Source: Pseudomonas taiwanensis DSM 21245 (GTDB taxonomy: Bacteria > Pseudomonadota > Gammaproteobacteria > Pseudomonadales > Pseudomonadaceae). From it: a stretch of 64,000 bases of DNA. Shown in pieces: positions 8,593-16,672 of this stretch. A program made the position numbers and the translations under genes. The notes under the pieces are model-generated. The model was not told where the DNA came from. It saw only the letters and a program-made list of their open reading frames with translations, and ran no database searches. Positions within the stretch are counted from its first letter, which is position 1, and every line of letters starts with the position of its first letter. Location of the stretch: contig NZ_KE384452.1 in NCBI RefSeq assembly GCF_000425785.1, forward strand, positions 52,074 through 116,073, read 5' to 3'.

Positions 8593-9993
8593 ATGAAGAC
8601 CCTAGTAAGTGTGTCTCTAAGCGCAGCCCTGGCCCTGCTGAGCCTGCCTGGCCAGGCCGCACAGGCGCCAAAAGCCGGCTGTGAGAACCTGCGGTGCATG
8701 GTCTGCCCGGCGCTCAGCGACCCACAGCGTTACACCGAGGGGCGCATGAAGCTGATGCGCGAAATCGTACCCGGCAAGGACCGCTGGCTATTCCGCTCGG
8801 CGGTGGACCTGACCAACGACTTCGGCATTCCCGCCCCTATGCGCCCGGAGTTCGCCCGCTTGATGCAGGCCTTCCAGCGCCAGGGCATCCACGTGGCCAT
8901 GGCGGTCCAGCCCACCCGCGGGCTGATGCACCGCGACAAACTGCTCGAAGGCCAACTGCACGGTTTCGACTATGCCCAGGCCAGCGCCCACCTCAGTGCC
9001 TACCTTGGCCAGTTGCGCCAGGGCGGTGCGGTGGTGGCGCCGATGATGCAACTGGTGCAGCAGCCGCCTCAGGGCGAGTACTTCTTCCGCCGCGACCACC
9101 ACTGGACCCCGGCCGGCGCCGAAGCCACTGCCAGACTGATGGCCGAAGAGATCCGCCGCCAACCGTTCTACGGCGAGTTGACCAAGAAGCAGTATCGCAC
9201 CGAGCCTGGGGTAATGGTGCCCAAGGATGGCACGCTGAACCTGGCGCTGAGCAACATCTGTGGCAACAACTATGGCTTCCAGTACGTGCGCGGCTTCCAG
9301 ACCATCCCGGTGGCCGACAGCGCCGATGCGCTGTTCGACGAAGCGCCAGACCCGCAAGTGATCCTGGTGGGAGACAGCAACGCCGCTGCACGTGAAGACG
9401 AGAGCAAGCAGTTCAATTTCGACGGCTACCTCAAGCAATACCTGAGTGTGGATGTACTCAACTATGCCCTGCCGGGTGTCGGTGAGGACGGCTCGCTGCT
9501 GGCGTACCTGCTGTCGGAAGACTACGACCCCAAGGCCCCGCCCAAGTTGATCGTCTGGGAACTGCCGGCCAACTACCGGCTTGATTCGCCGTTGATGTAT
9601 CGCCAGTTGGTGCCGGCGGTTCAGGGCGGCTGCTCGGCCAACAGGCAAGTGTTGGGGTCGAAGTTGCAACACCCGGCGCTGAAGGTTGGCGAGCGCATCG
9701 AGCTGCTGAGCAACGCGGGCAGTTCGCGCCAGTCGTTGAGTGGTTCGAAGGGGTTTCTCGACATCCGCCTGAGCGACAAGAACATCAAGGACTTCTACAT
9801 CATCGTCTATTACGACAATGGCGCGCGCGACAAGGTGTGGTTCCGTCGCGAGGCAGCCGTCAGCGGCGGGCAGTACTACCTGGAACTGAGTAAGGACCCA
9901 GCGTTTGCCGGGGCCAACTTGCTGTCGGTGTTCATGGAACCGACCAAGGCGGGCACTGCGGCCACCGAGGTGGAGACTCGTCTGTGTCTTTGA
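8593..9993 (+). CDS. algX: AlgX-like O-acetyltransferase with carbohydrate-binding domain
   Basis: A secreted SGNH-hydrolase-like transferase with a C-terminal carbohydrate-binding module. I place the start at ATG 8593 (MKTLVSVSLSAALALL, a good signal peptide with AAGGA 11 nt upstream); ATG 8581 adds four residues and has no room for a ribosome site. The catalytic Asp and His are in RRDHHWTPAGA (about 168 and 170) and the nucleophile is in VGDSNAA (about 262). The C-terminal region KDFYIIVYYDNGARDKVWFRR fits the beta-sandwich binding module. Together with AlgJ it should acetylate the polymer. The gene overlaps algL by 10 nt, implying translational coupling. Confidence 0.88.
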   Translation: MKTLVSVSLSAALALLSLPGQAAQAPKAGCENLRCMVCPALSDPQRYTEGRMKLMREIVPGKDRWLFRSAVDLTNDFGIPAPMRPEFARLMQAFQRQGIHVAMAVQPTRGLMHRDKLLEGQLHGFDYAQASAHLSAYLGQLRQGGAVVAPMMQLVQQPPQGEYFFRRDHHWTPAGAEATARLMAEEIRRQPFYGELTKKQYRTEPGVMVPKDGTLNLALSNICGNNYGFQYVRGFQTIPVADSADALFDEAPDPQVILVGDSNAAAREDESKQFNFDGYLKQYLSVDVLNYALPGVGEDGSLLAYLLSEDYDPKAPPKLIVWELPANYRLDSPLMYRQLVPAVQGGCSANRQVLGSKLQHPALKVGERIELLSNAGSSRQSLSGSKGFLDIRLSDKNIKDFYIIVYYDNGARDKVWFRREAAVSGGQYYLELSKDPAFAGANLLSVFMEPTKAGTAATEVETRLCL

Positions 9994-11111
9994 AGATGCT
10001 CATCGGGGCTGCCTCGCTGCTTCCCCTGGCCCTGCTCCCCCCCCAGGCTCAGGCAGCCCAGTCGATCTGGCCTGCGCATCCCACGCCACAAGCGGCCATG
10101 ATCGCCGACTACCACACCCTGGCCTGCAGCAAGGAGCCTCCGCCGCCCTATACCGGCAGCCTGCGCCTGCAGAGCAAGTACGACCAGCGCGACGTCAGCA
10201 AGTCGACCCTGCGCAGCAGCCCCGATGCAGGCAGCGAACGCATCGGCAAGCAGGTCAAACAGTTCGTCGGCGGGCTGATCTACGCCGGCAAGCGTTTCCA
10301 GCGGGCGAAAAAGCCGCAGGACGCCAACATGGCCCTGGCCTGCCAAGACCAATGGCTGCAAGACTGGGCCGAAGCCGGCGCACTGCTCAACCCGGATGCC
10401 AGCGGCACAGGCATGGCCGCGCGCAAATGGGCTTTGGCGGCAATGGCCGGAACCGTGCTGCTGACCCAGTCAGCCAGTGACGGCAAGGTGCGACTGAGCG
10501 AGGCTCAGCAGTCGTGGTTCACTCGCCTGGCCGAATTGGTGATCCACGAGTACGACCCACGCCGCGATGCCCCAGGCGTGTACTTCAACAACCACGACTA
10601 CTGGGCTGCCTGGGCCGTAGCCGCCACCGGCATGCTGGTCGGGCGCGACGACTTCATCCAGTGGGCCGACGGCAACCTACGTCGTGGCCTGGCCCAGGCG
10701 GTGCGTTCCCGCGATGGCAGCTACGCCTACCTGCCGCTGGAAGTGGCGCGGGCCAAGCTTGCCGCCACCTACAGCCAGTACGCCTTGGTACCCCTGGTAT
10801 TGCTGGCTGAATCGGCGCGCGTCAACGGCCTGCCGTGGAGCGCCGACGACCAACAGACCTTGGACCTTCTGGCCAACTTCGCCGCTCGCACGGTGCTTGA
10901 CCCACGCGACCTGCCCGAACTCGAAGGCCAGTCCCAGGCGGATGTAGCGCCGTACAAACTGGCCTGGTTGATCCCGTTCCTGCAGCGCAATCCCGGCCAC
11001 GCCCTGGCGCGCCAGCTGTACGACAGCGAAGACGGCGATGTGGACAACTACAGCCAGCTCGGCGGCCCTATCAAACCGTTTTACCCCTCATTGCCCGGAT
11101 CAAGGAACTGA
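9984..11111 (+). CDS. algL: AlgL-like polysaccharide lyase (PL5), active site partly altered
   Basis: A periplasmic (alpha/alpha) toroid lyase homologue of 375 residues if it starts at GTG 9984; ATG 9996 is an alternative. Family marks seen are PPPYTGSL, SKYDQRD (Lys65), RKWALAAMAG and FNNHDYWAAW (Asn203, His204). The tyrosine of TYSQYAL (Tyr266) matches the catalytic Tyr. When EVARAKLAATYSQYAL is aligned by eye with ELKRRQRALAYHNYAL of P. aeruginosa AlgL, the active-site Arg becomes Leu259. AlgL clears polymer trapped in the periplasm and is part of the secretion complex. Whether this one still cleaves is uncertain. Confidence 0.85.
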   Translation: MSLKMLIGAASLLPLALLPPQAQAAQSIWPAHPTPQAAMIADYHTLACSKEPPPPYTGSLRLQSKYDQRDVSKSTLRSSPDAGSERIGKQVKQFVGGLIYAGKRFQRAKKPQDANMALACQDQWLQDWAEAGALLNPDASGTGMAARKWALAAMAGTVLLTQSASDGKVRLSEAQQSWFTRLAELVIHEYDPRRDAPGVYFNNHDYWAAWAVAATGMLVGRDDFIQWADGNLRRGLAQAVRSRDGSYAYLPLEVARAKLAATYSQYALVPLVLLAESARVNGLPWSADDQQTLDLLANFAARTVLDPRDLPELEGQSQADVAPYKLAWLIPFLQRNPGHALARQLYDSEDGDVDNYSQLGGPIKPFYPSLPGSRN

Positions 11112-11114
11112 CCC

Positions 11115-12569
11115 ATGACTGCCCTCGCCCGCTTCCCCCTCGCCTGCCTGGTCACCTTGGGCCTGGCCGGCACTGCCCAGGCCGCCAGCCAGACGCTGAC
11201 GGTCAACTACACCTTGACCACACTGACCCAGGAGCAACGCACGCACAAGGTCGACCAACTGCGCCAGCAGGTGCGCGAGGCAGTGACGTTCCATCAGGCA
11301 GAACGCCCGCGCCCGGCGGGCCGCGCTAGTGTCAGTCTGCAACCGATGTTCTCGTCACAGGCCGGCAGCTGGCCCTTCGAGCCATTCGTCAACAACGGCC
11401 TGTTCCGCGCCATCGCCGGCTACCAGGCGCATCATCCTCAGGTAGTGCTGGTGCGCGCGGGCAGCATCACCCTGGCGCAGTTGCACGATGCGCTGAACGA
11501 TACGCGCATCCTGAGGCGCTACAAGGACGGTTACCTGCTCAGCTACCCGCTGATGATCGGTGCCGACGCCGGGTTGGTGTTGGAGGGCACCCGCCTTTAC
11601 TTGTCGAGCCATTCGGGCACAGCGCTGATCAACCAGGGATGGCTGGGGTTGAACCAGTCCAGCCTGCAAAGCCTGGCCGGTGACCGACCAGGCAACACCG
11701 ACCGCGCCTGGCGGCCGTTCGTGGTGGCCTGGGCCGGCAGCCATACCCAGGTGATTGGTTCGACCCTCAAGCGCCTGGGCTACAACGCCAACCTGTCCCG
11801 CGGACTGACCACTGCCCTAAGTGCCCAGCAAGCCGCGAACACACCTGCCGCCACGGTGATCATCCGCGACAGCCACTTCAGCGAGATGTCCAGCGCGGTG
11901 GAGTTGCAGCACAGCCAGGCGACCATCACCGCCAGCCAGTTCGAAAAGTCGCAGCAATACGCCATCGACGTGCGTGACAGCCAGGTCAAACTGCAGGACA
12001 ACCAGCTACGCGGCATCGACAACAACAGCGGCGTGCGCCTGCGTGGCCAGACCCGCGCCCAGGTCGATGGCAACCTCATTCTGGGTGCGGCAAAGGCGGC
12101 CATCGAAGTCAGCGAACAACAGGGCGCGGTGCTGCTGGCCGGCAATCGCATGGGTGACAGCCGAGGCAATGGCATCCAGTTACGCAACCTGGCACCCACC
12201 ACCGCTGCCCCGCTGGTCGTCGAAGATAACCTGCTGGCCAGTAGCCAAGGCAGCGCGGTGGATGCCAGCGAAGTCAGCGCCTTGGCACTGCTCGACAACC
12301 GCATCGGCAATACCCAGGAGTATGCCGTCAGCCTGCGCAATGCCACACCGCTGGCAGGGCCGCTGGTACTCAGTGGCAATCGCCTGGGCCAGGTCGGCAA
12401 GGCACTGGTACGGGTCGAGGGGATGCGGGATGTCGTGATGGGCGCTAACCGTTTCGAAGGTAAGCCCTTGTTGCAGAATTTATTGATCGGGGATCTGCTG
12501 CCGGTGCAGGGGCAGTTGCTCGACGCTACGGTTCGTCAGGGGGCGACGGTGCAGGTGCAGCAACAGTGA
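11115..12569 (+). CDS. algG: AlgG-like beta-helix protein lacking the epimerase catalytic motif
   Basis: A 484-residue secreted protein with a right-handed beta-helix C-terminal half, shown by regularly spaced N-rich coils (residues ~250-440). The N-terminal half keeps AlgG-specific text: RPFVVAWAGSHTQVIGS (200-216) and LGYNANLSRGL (221-231) correspond to RPFLVSWGGTETYIVNS and FGYNASKSYGV in P. aeruginosa AlgG. The catalytic DPHDRS stretch aligns with DVRDSQ (285-290), so the base His is Arg287 and the Pro is gone. The protein is about 55 residues shorter than canonical AlgG. It may serve only as a structural part of the export complex that protects the polymer from AlgL. It lies 3 nt after algL, last in the operon rather than mid-operon. 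Confidence 0.8.
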   Translation: MTALARFPLACLVTLGLAGTAQAASQTLTVNYTLTTLTQEQRTHKVDQLRQQVREAVTFHQAERPRPAGRASVSLQPMFSSQAGSWPFEPFVNNGLFRAIAGYQAHHPQVVLVRAGSITLAQLHDALNDTRILRRYKDGYLLSYPLMIGADAGLVLEGTRLYLSSHSGTALINQGWLGLNQSSLQSLAGDRPGNTDRAWRPFVVAWAGSHTQVIGSTLKRLGYNANLSRGLTTALSAQQAANTPAATVIIRDSHFSEMSSAVELQHSQATITASQFEKSQQYAIDVRDSQVKLQDNQLRGIDNNSGVRLRGQTRAQVDGNLILGAAKAAIEVSEQQGAVLLAGNRMGDSRGNGIQLRNLAPTTAAPLVVEDNLLASSQGSAVDASEVSALALLDNRIGNTQEYAVSLRNATPLAGPLVLSGNRLGQVGKALVRVEGMRDVVMGANRFEGKPLLQNLLIGDLLPVQGQLLDATVRQGATVQVQQQ

Positions 12570-12732
12570 GTCCAGGCATGTGCGGGGCTTCGCCTTTTCT
12601 ATGCCACCTTCAAACTCGCCCACATGAAAAGGTCACACGGCATATAAGAGCGCGCCCTATCATTTTTACCAGTACCCCTTGGATACTTCTTTCGCTACAT
12701 TTAAGCCTCACTCAAAAATCGAGGACTTAACA

Positions 12733-13134
12733 ATGAGCAATACTGATACACAATGGATCGAAGAGACAAAATGGATCGAAAACCGATTTGTTATCGAATT
12801 CAAAAGCACGGGCTTAAAATATGAAACAGACAAATTCGATTCCCACAGCACCTTGATCAAAGGCACCTTCTCTTTAGCCTCAGGCAATTATGTGGTCGCT
12901 ATCGAGACGAGGACCGCAAGCTTTACCAACGGCAACTGGGTAGTCCCAGATCAACTAGATGTAACCCTTTACCCACCAAATGGCCGAATCATAGCCACTC
13001 AAGGCGAGGTACACATTATTCAACGAGTGGGTCAAAAGGTATGGGGGAGGATCGACGTGAGCTATCCACTAGAAGACGATAAGAAAGAAACGGTCACCGG
13101 TCGATTTAAGACAACACTCCGAGTAACTGACTGA
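12733..13134 (+). CDS. AT-rich orphan protein, unknown function
   Basis: A 133-residue protein I do not recognise. It has no signal peptide or membrane segment and reads as mostly beta-strand (alternating polar and hydrophobic residues). The start ATG 12733 has GAGGA at good distance; an in-frame ATG at 12679 has none. The base composition is visibly more AT-rich than its neighbours (many AAA, GAA, ATA, TTA codons), which suggests recent acquisition. The N-terminus carries a short tandem repeat, TQWIEETKWIEN, encoded by the direct DNA repeat TGGATCGA. It sits alone after the polysaccharide operon and before a terminator-like repeat. Confidence 0.6.
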   Translation: MSNTDTQWIEETKWIENRFVIEFKSTGLKYETDKFDSHSTLIKGTFSLASGNYVVAIETRTASFTNGNWVVPDQLDVTLYPPNGRIIATQGEVHIIQRVGQKVWGRIDVSYPLEDDKKETVTGRFKTTLRVTD

Positions 13135-13141
13135 TACACCA

Positions 13142-13178
13142 AGACGCCTTCCAATCAACCTTGGAGGCCTTCGTCTCA
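13142..13178 (+). terminator. Probable terminator after the AT-rich orphan gene
   Basis: Just after the stop codon lies an imperfect inverted repeat, GCCTTCCAA-tcaacc-TTGGAGGC, extended by GACG/CGTC-like flanks. There is no long T run, so it is weak as an intrinsic terminator. Confidence 0.4.
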
Positions 13179-13202
13179 TAACCTATCAGCGCTCTCGCTT
13201 TC

Positions 13203-13242
13203 ACTAACGTAGCCGGCGCTTCAGCGAACCCGCTACGTTAGT
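13203..13242. terminator. Perfect 11-bp inverted repeat at the 3' end of the GNAT gene
   Basis: ACTAACGTAGC (13203-13213) pairs perfectly with GCTACGTTAGT (13232-13242) around an 18-nt loop. The right arm contains the stop codon of the minus-strand GNAT gene. It lies between two convergent genes and probably ends transcription from one or both sides. Confidence 0.5.
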
Positions 13243-13669
13243 CTATTTCTCGCTGCAGTTGCCAAAAACAATCCGCCTCCCCGACTTTTAGAAAGCCATG
13301 GCGCAAGTATAAGTATCGCGCCGGATTACTCCTGAATACCATCAACCTCAACAATGGCAAATGCCGCAGCGACGCCCAGTCGGCCAGTTGCTCCAGCACA
13401 CAACTCCCCACGCCCCGGCCGCGATGTTCTGGCGACAGGTGCAGTTCGCGAATGAACAGCGCCTGCCGGTCCTGGCTCAGGCTACAGAACCCCAGTACGG
13501 TATCCCCCTCCACCACTAGCCATTGCTCGCGCCAGGCCCACGCCTGGTCGAACGCTTCCTCGATCCACAGCAAGTCGAACTCGCGGTAGTACGGCAACAT
13601 CGCCCGCCGCGTCAGATCGCGCGCGAACGTACGATCGGCGTCGGTCGCGGCTTTCAGTTCAATGGCCAT
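13238..13669 (-). CDS. GNAT family N-acetyltransferase
   Basis: A 143-residue acetyl-CoA-dependent N-acetyltransferase. The acetyl-CoA loop motif is clear in HLSPEHRGRGVGSCVLEQL (Q/RxxGxG/A type, RGRGVG), preceded by strand IRELHLS and followed by LRLMVFRSNPARYLYLRHGFLKVG, the usual C-terminal signature of small GNATs. The substrate is unknown. The start ATG at 13669 gives an 11-nt overlap with the upstream DUF488 gene, so the two are likely translationally coupled. Longer frames upstream simply read through DUF488. Confidence 0.85.
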   Translation of the reverse strand: MAIELKAATDADRTFARDLTRRAMLPYYREFDLLWIEEAFDQAWAWREQWLVVEGDTVLGFCSLSQDRQALFIRELHLSPEHRGRGVGSCVLEQLADWASLRHLPLLRLMVFRSNPARYLYLRHGFLKVGEADCFWQLQREID

Positions 13670-14045
13670 AGCACACCGGCGAGCTTGCCGGCCCATGTCG
13701 GTCCAGTTCATCCTCCAGCCATTGCGCCAACACCCGTGCGTTGTTGTGGCGCGTGTCCTTGCCGGCATAGAGCAGAGTCAGGTCCCCCTTGGCCGCCAGG
13801 TCCAGCAAGGGGTACCAATGCTCGGGATGCGCCGCCAGCTCTTGCCGGTAGCGCTGGCTAAAAACGGCAAAATCCAGCTCACCCCGATGGAATGCCTGGC
13901 GCAGCTCGACGGAAGGCGCGACCTCGCGCAACCAGGTTCCCTGCAGGTCATCCTTGCGTTTGTTGCGCGGCCACAGGCGGTCGACCAGCACACGTTGGCC
14001 ATCGCTTGCCTGCGCCGCATCGTAGACACGCTTGCAGTGAATCAT
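13659..14045 (-). CDS. DUF488 family protein (YeaO-like)
   Basis: A 128-residue protein of the DUF488/YeaO family. Characteristic segments are VLVDRLWPRNKRKDDL near residue 20, WLREVAPSVELRQAF and GDLTLLYAGKDTRHNNARVLAQWLE near the C-terminus. The molecular function is not established. It is the first gene of a two-gene unit with the GNAT protein and diverges from the Pit phosphate transporter gene across ~128 nt. Confidence 0.85.
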   Translation of the reverse strand: MIHCKRVYDAAQASDGQRVLVDRLWPRNKRKDDLQGTWLREVAPSVELRQAFHRGELDFAVFSQRYRQELAAHPEHWYPLLDLAAKGDLTLLYAGKDTRHNNARVLAQWLEDELDRHGPASSPVCYGH

Positions 14046-14173
14046 GGGTTTCTCCTGCGCTGACCGTTCGTCCCTGGCCTAGCGAGTTCTTTGACAAAGA
14101 TCAGTCTAGCGTCCCGAATTGTTTCTATGCTCAGGGGCCTCGGCAACTTCGCCCAACGCCAACCGGAGCCCCC

Positions 14174-15790
14174 ATGGCAACCCCGTCACTGGCCACCCAG
14201 ACGCACCTGGCCCAGCGCGACGCCCGCCCACAATTATCCCACAAGCCTGGGCGCGCCACCCTGACCTTGTTCTTTGGCCTGCTATTGGCGGGCATCGCCT
14301 ATACCGCCTGGAGCCTGAGACAGGACGTCACCGCCAGCGGTACGATCATCACCACTGTCACCCCCTTTCTGCTGCTGGGCCTGGCTTTGCTGATCGCTCT
14401 AGGCTTCGAGTTCGTCAACGGTTTCCATGACACCGCCAATGCTGTAGCCACCGTGATCTACACCCACTCTTTACCTGCGCCAGTGGCAGTGGTGTGGTCT
14501 GGGCTGTGCAACTTCCTGGGGGTGCTGCTTTCCAGTGGCGCGGTGGCCTTCGGCATCATTGCCTTGCTACCGGTGGAGCTGATACTACAGGTCGGATCTT
14601 CGGCTGGCTTCGCCATGGTGTTCGCCCTTTTGCTGGCGGCGATCATCTGGAACCTTGGCACCTGGTGGCTGGGCCTGCCGGCCTCATCGTCACATACGCT
14701 GATCGGCTCGATCATCGGCGTGGGCGTAGCCAACGCCCTGATGCATGGCCGCGATGGCACCAGTGGTATCGACTGGAGCCAAGCCAGCAAGGTCGGTTAT
14801 GCCCTGCTCTTTTCCCCGCTGGTCGGTTTCGCCTGCGCGGCATTGCTCCTGCTGGCCTTGCGCGCACTGGTCAAGCGCCGGGCGCTGTACCAGGCACCGG
14901 AAGGCCAGACCCCACCGCCCTGGTGGATCCGTAGCGTGTTGATCCTGACCTGCACCGGCGTGTCCTTCGCCCATGGTTCCAATGATGGTCAGAAAGGCAT
15001 GGGGCTGATCATGCTGATTCTGGTCGGCACATTGCCCATGGCGTACGCCCTGAACAAGACCATGCCGAACGAGCAGGCCTTGCAGTTCTCCGCTGTCGCT
15101 GAAGTGACGCGCCAGGCGCTGGTACGCAGCGACCCGCAGCCAGCGCCGGCCGATCCGCGCCGGGTGCTGACTGCGTTCATTGCCGAGCCCAGGACCAACC
15201 CGCAACTGGTGCCCGCCCTGGCAGCACTCACCGGTATGATCGGCGAGCAAGTCAAAGGCTATGGGTCGCTCAAGCGCGTGCCAGCCGAGGCCATGGCCAA
15301 CGTGCGCAACGACATGTACCTGACCAGCGAAGCCATTCGCCTGCTCGACAAGCACCGCCTGGCCACCTTCGATGCTGCCACCCGCAGCCAGGTACAGATG
15401 TTCAAAGGCCAATTGGACGATGCCACGCGTTACATCCCGCTGTGGGTCAAGGTGGCCGTGGCCATCGCGCTAGGATTGGGCACCATGGTGGGCTGGCGGC
15501 GGATCGTGGTGACGGTGGGCGAGAAGATCGGCAAGACCCACCTCAGCTACGCCCAGGGCGCTTCGGCCGAGGTGGTGGCAATGTGCACCATCGGTGCTGC
15601 GGACATGTTCGGGCTACCGGTATCCACCACCCATGTGCTCAGTTCAGGGGTAGCCGGGACCATGGTGGCCAACGGCTCGGGCATTCAGAAACGCACCCTG
15701 ATCAACCTGCTGATGGCCTGGGTGCTGACACTGCCGGCGGCCATGTTGCTGGCGGGGTGCCTGTACTGGATTCTGAGCCACGTGTTCTGA
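14174..15790 (+). CDS. pitA: Low-affinity inorganic phosphate transporter, Pit family
   Basis: A 538-residue inner-membrane transporter of the PiT family, which moves phosphate as a neutral metal-phosphate with protons. The duplicated family signature is visible: GFEFVNGFHDTANAVATVIY in the first half and SFAHGSNDGQKGMG plus GLPVSTTHVLSSGVAG in the second. About ten to eleven hydrophobic segments surround a soluble central loop (about residues 290-430). ATG 14174 is preceded by GGAG; the frame continues upstream only over the divergent promoter area. It stands alone, with a small GGGGC-actg-GCCCC hairpin after the stop. Confidence 0.88.
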   Translation: MATPSLATQTHLAQRDARPQLSHKPGRATLTLFFGLLLAGIAYTAWSLRQDVTASGTIITTVTPFLLLGLALLIALGFEFVNGFHDTANAVATVIYTHSLPAPVAVVWSGLCNFLGVLLSSGAVAFGIIALLPVELILQVGSSAGFAMVFALLLAAIIWNLGTWWLGLPASSSHTLIGSIIGVGVANALMHGRDGTSGIDWSQASKVGYALLFSPLVGFACAALLLLALRALVKRRALYQAPEGQTPPPWWIRSVLILTCTGVSFAHGSNDGQKGMGLIMLILVGTLPMAYALNKTMPNEQALQFSAVAEVTRQALVRSDPQPAPADPRRVLTAFIAEPRTNPQLVPALAALTGMIGEQVKGYGSLKRVPAEAMANVRNDMYLTSEAIRLLDKHRLATFDAATRSQVQMFKGQLDDATRYIPLWVKVAVAIALGLGTMVGWRRIVVTVGEKIGKTHLSYAQGASAEVVAMCTIGAADMFGLPVSTTHVLSSGVAGTMVANGSGIQKRTLINLLMAWVLTLPAAMLLAGCLYWILSHVF

Positions 15791-15903
15791 ATCCGGGGCA
15801 CTGGCCCCTCCCACACGGACAGCGCAGATCCTGTAGGCGGCGGCTTGCCGGCGATGACGCCGGTACAGTCAAGACGACGCCGTTACCCGTCCATTCAAAT
15901 ACT
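15791..15903. other. Intergenic segment with small hairpin and degenerate REP-like sequence
   Basis: GGGGC-actg-GCCCC lies at 15795-15808 just after pitA. CTGTAGGCGGCGGCTTGCC and the following CGATGACGCCGG look like a worn Pseudomonas REP element. It separates two convergent genes. Confidence 0.35.
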
Positions 15904-16605
15904 TCAACCCGGAATTTTCAGCCCACGCTGCACCGCTGGGCGTTCGAGGAACCGAGCCAGCGCACGCTGCACTTCCTTGAACTCATCGAACCCCACAAGC
16001 TCCCGGGCGTTGTAGCGCTCCACCAGGTTGCGCACCCAGGGGAAGATGGCGATATCGGCAATGCTGTACTCGTCCACCATCCACTGCCGCCCTTCCAGGT
16101 GTCGGTCGAGCACGCCGAGCAGGCGCTTCGATTCGTTGACGTAGCGGTCGCGAGGGCGCTTGTCTTCGTATTCCTTGCCCGCGAAGAAGTGGAAGAAGCC
16201 CACCTGGCCGAACATCGGACCAATGCCGCCCATCTGGAACATCAGCCATTGCAGGGTCTGGTAGCGGCGGGCCGGGTCGTCGCTGAGCAACTGGCCGGAC
16301 TTTTCCGCCAGGTACTGCAGGATCGCCCCCGATTCGAACAGCGGCAGCGGCTGGCCGCCCGGACCGTTCGGGTCGAGAATCGCTGGGATCTTGTTGTTGG
16401 CGCTCAGGGAAACGAACTCGGGAGTGAGCTGGTCGTTGCTGTCGAAGTTGACCTTGTGCACCTCGTACGGCAGCCCGATCTCTTCCAGCATGATCGACAC
16501 CTTGACGCCGTTGGGGGTGGGCAACGAATACAGTTGCAGCCGCTCAGGGTGTTTCGCGGGCCACTTTTGAGTGATCGGGAATGCGCTCAGATCGGTCATG
16601 GTCAA
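15904..16605 (-). CDS. Glutathione S-transferase, Nu/YghU-YfcG type
   Basis: A 233-residue soluble protein with a thioredoxin-fold N-terminal domain (LYSLPTPNGVKVSIMLEEIG, about 23-42), the cis-Pro and gamma-Glu binding region (NNKIPAILDP and LFESGAILQYLAEK), and an all-helical C-terminal domain ending in DIAIFPWVRNL, the N-capping signature of GST. TPNG in place of a catalytic Ser/Tyr/Cys is typical of the Nu-class disulfide-bond oxidoreductases YfcG and YghU. The physiological substrate is unknown. The start is MTMTDLS; the second ATG six nt further in is equally possible. Confidence 0.88.
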   Translation of the reverse strand: MTMTDLSAFPITQKWPAKHPERLQLYSLPTPNGVKVSIMLEEIGLPYEVHKVNFDSNDQLTPEFVSLSANNKIPAILDPNGPGGQPLPLFESGAILQYLAEKSGQLLSDDPARRYQTLQWLMFQMGGIGPMFGQVGFFHFFAGKEYEDKRPRDRYVNESKRLLGVLDRHLEGRQWMVDEYSIADIAIFPWVRNLVERYNARELVGFDEFKEVQRALARFLERPAVQRGLKIPG

Positions 16606-16672
16606 CCTTGCCTGGGGAATGGTCCTGCCACTCTAGAGGCATCGCGGTCGGCTGACCATCATCCCGTGGCCT

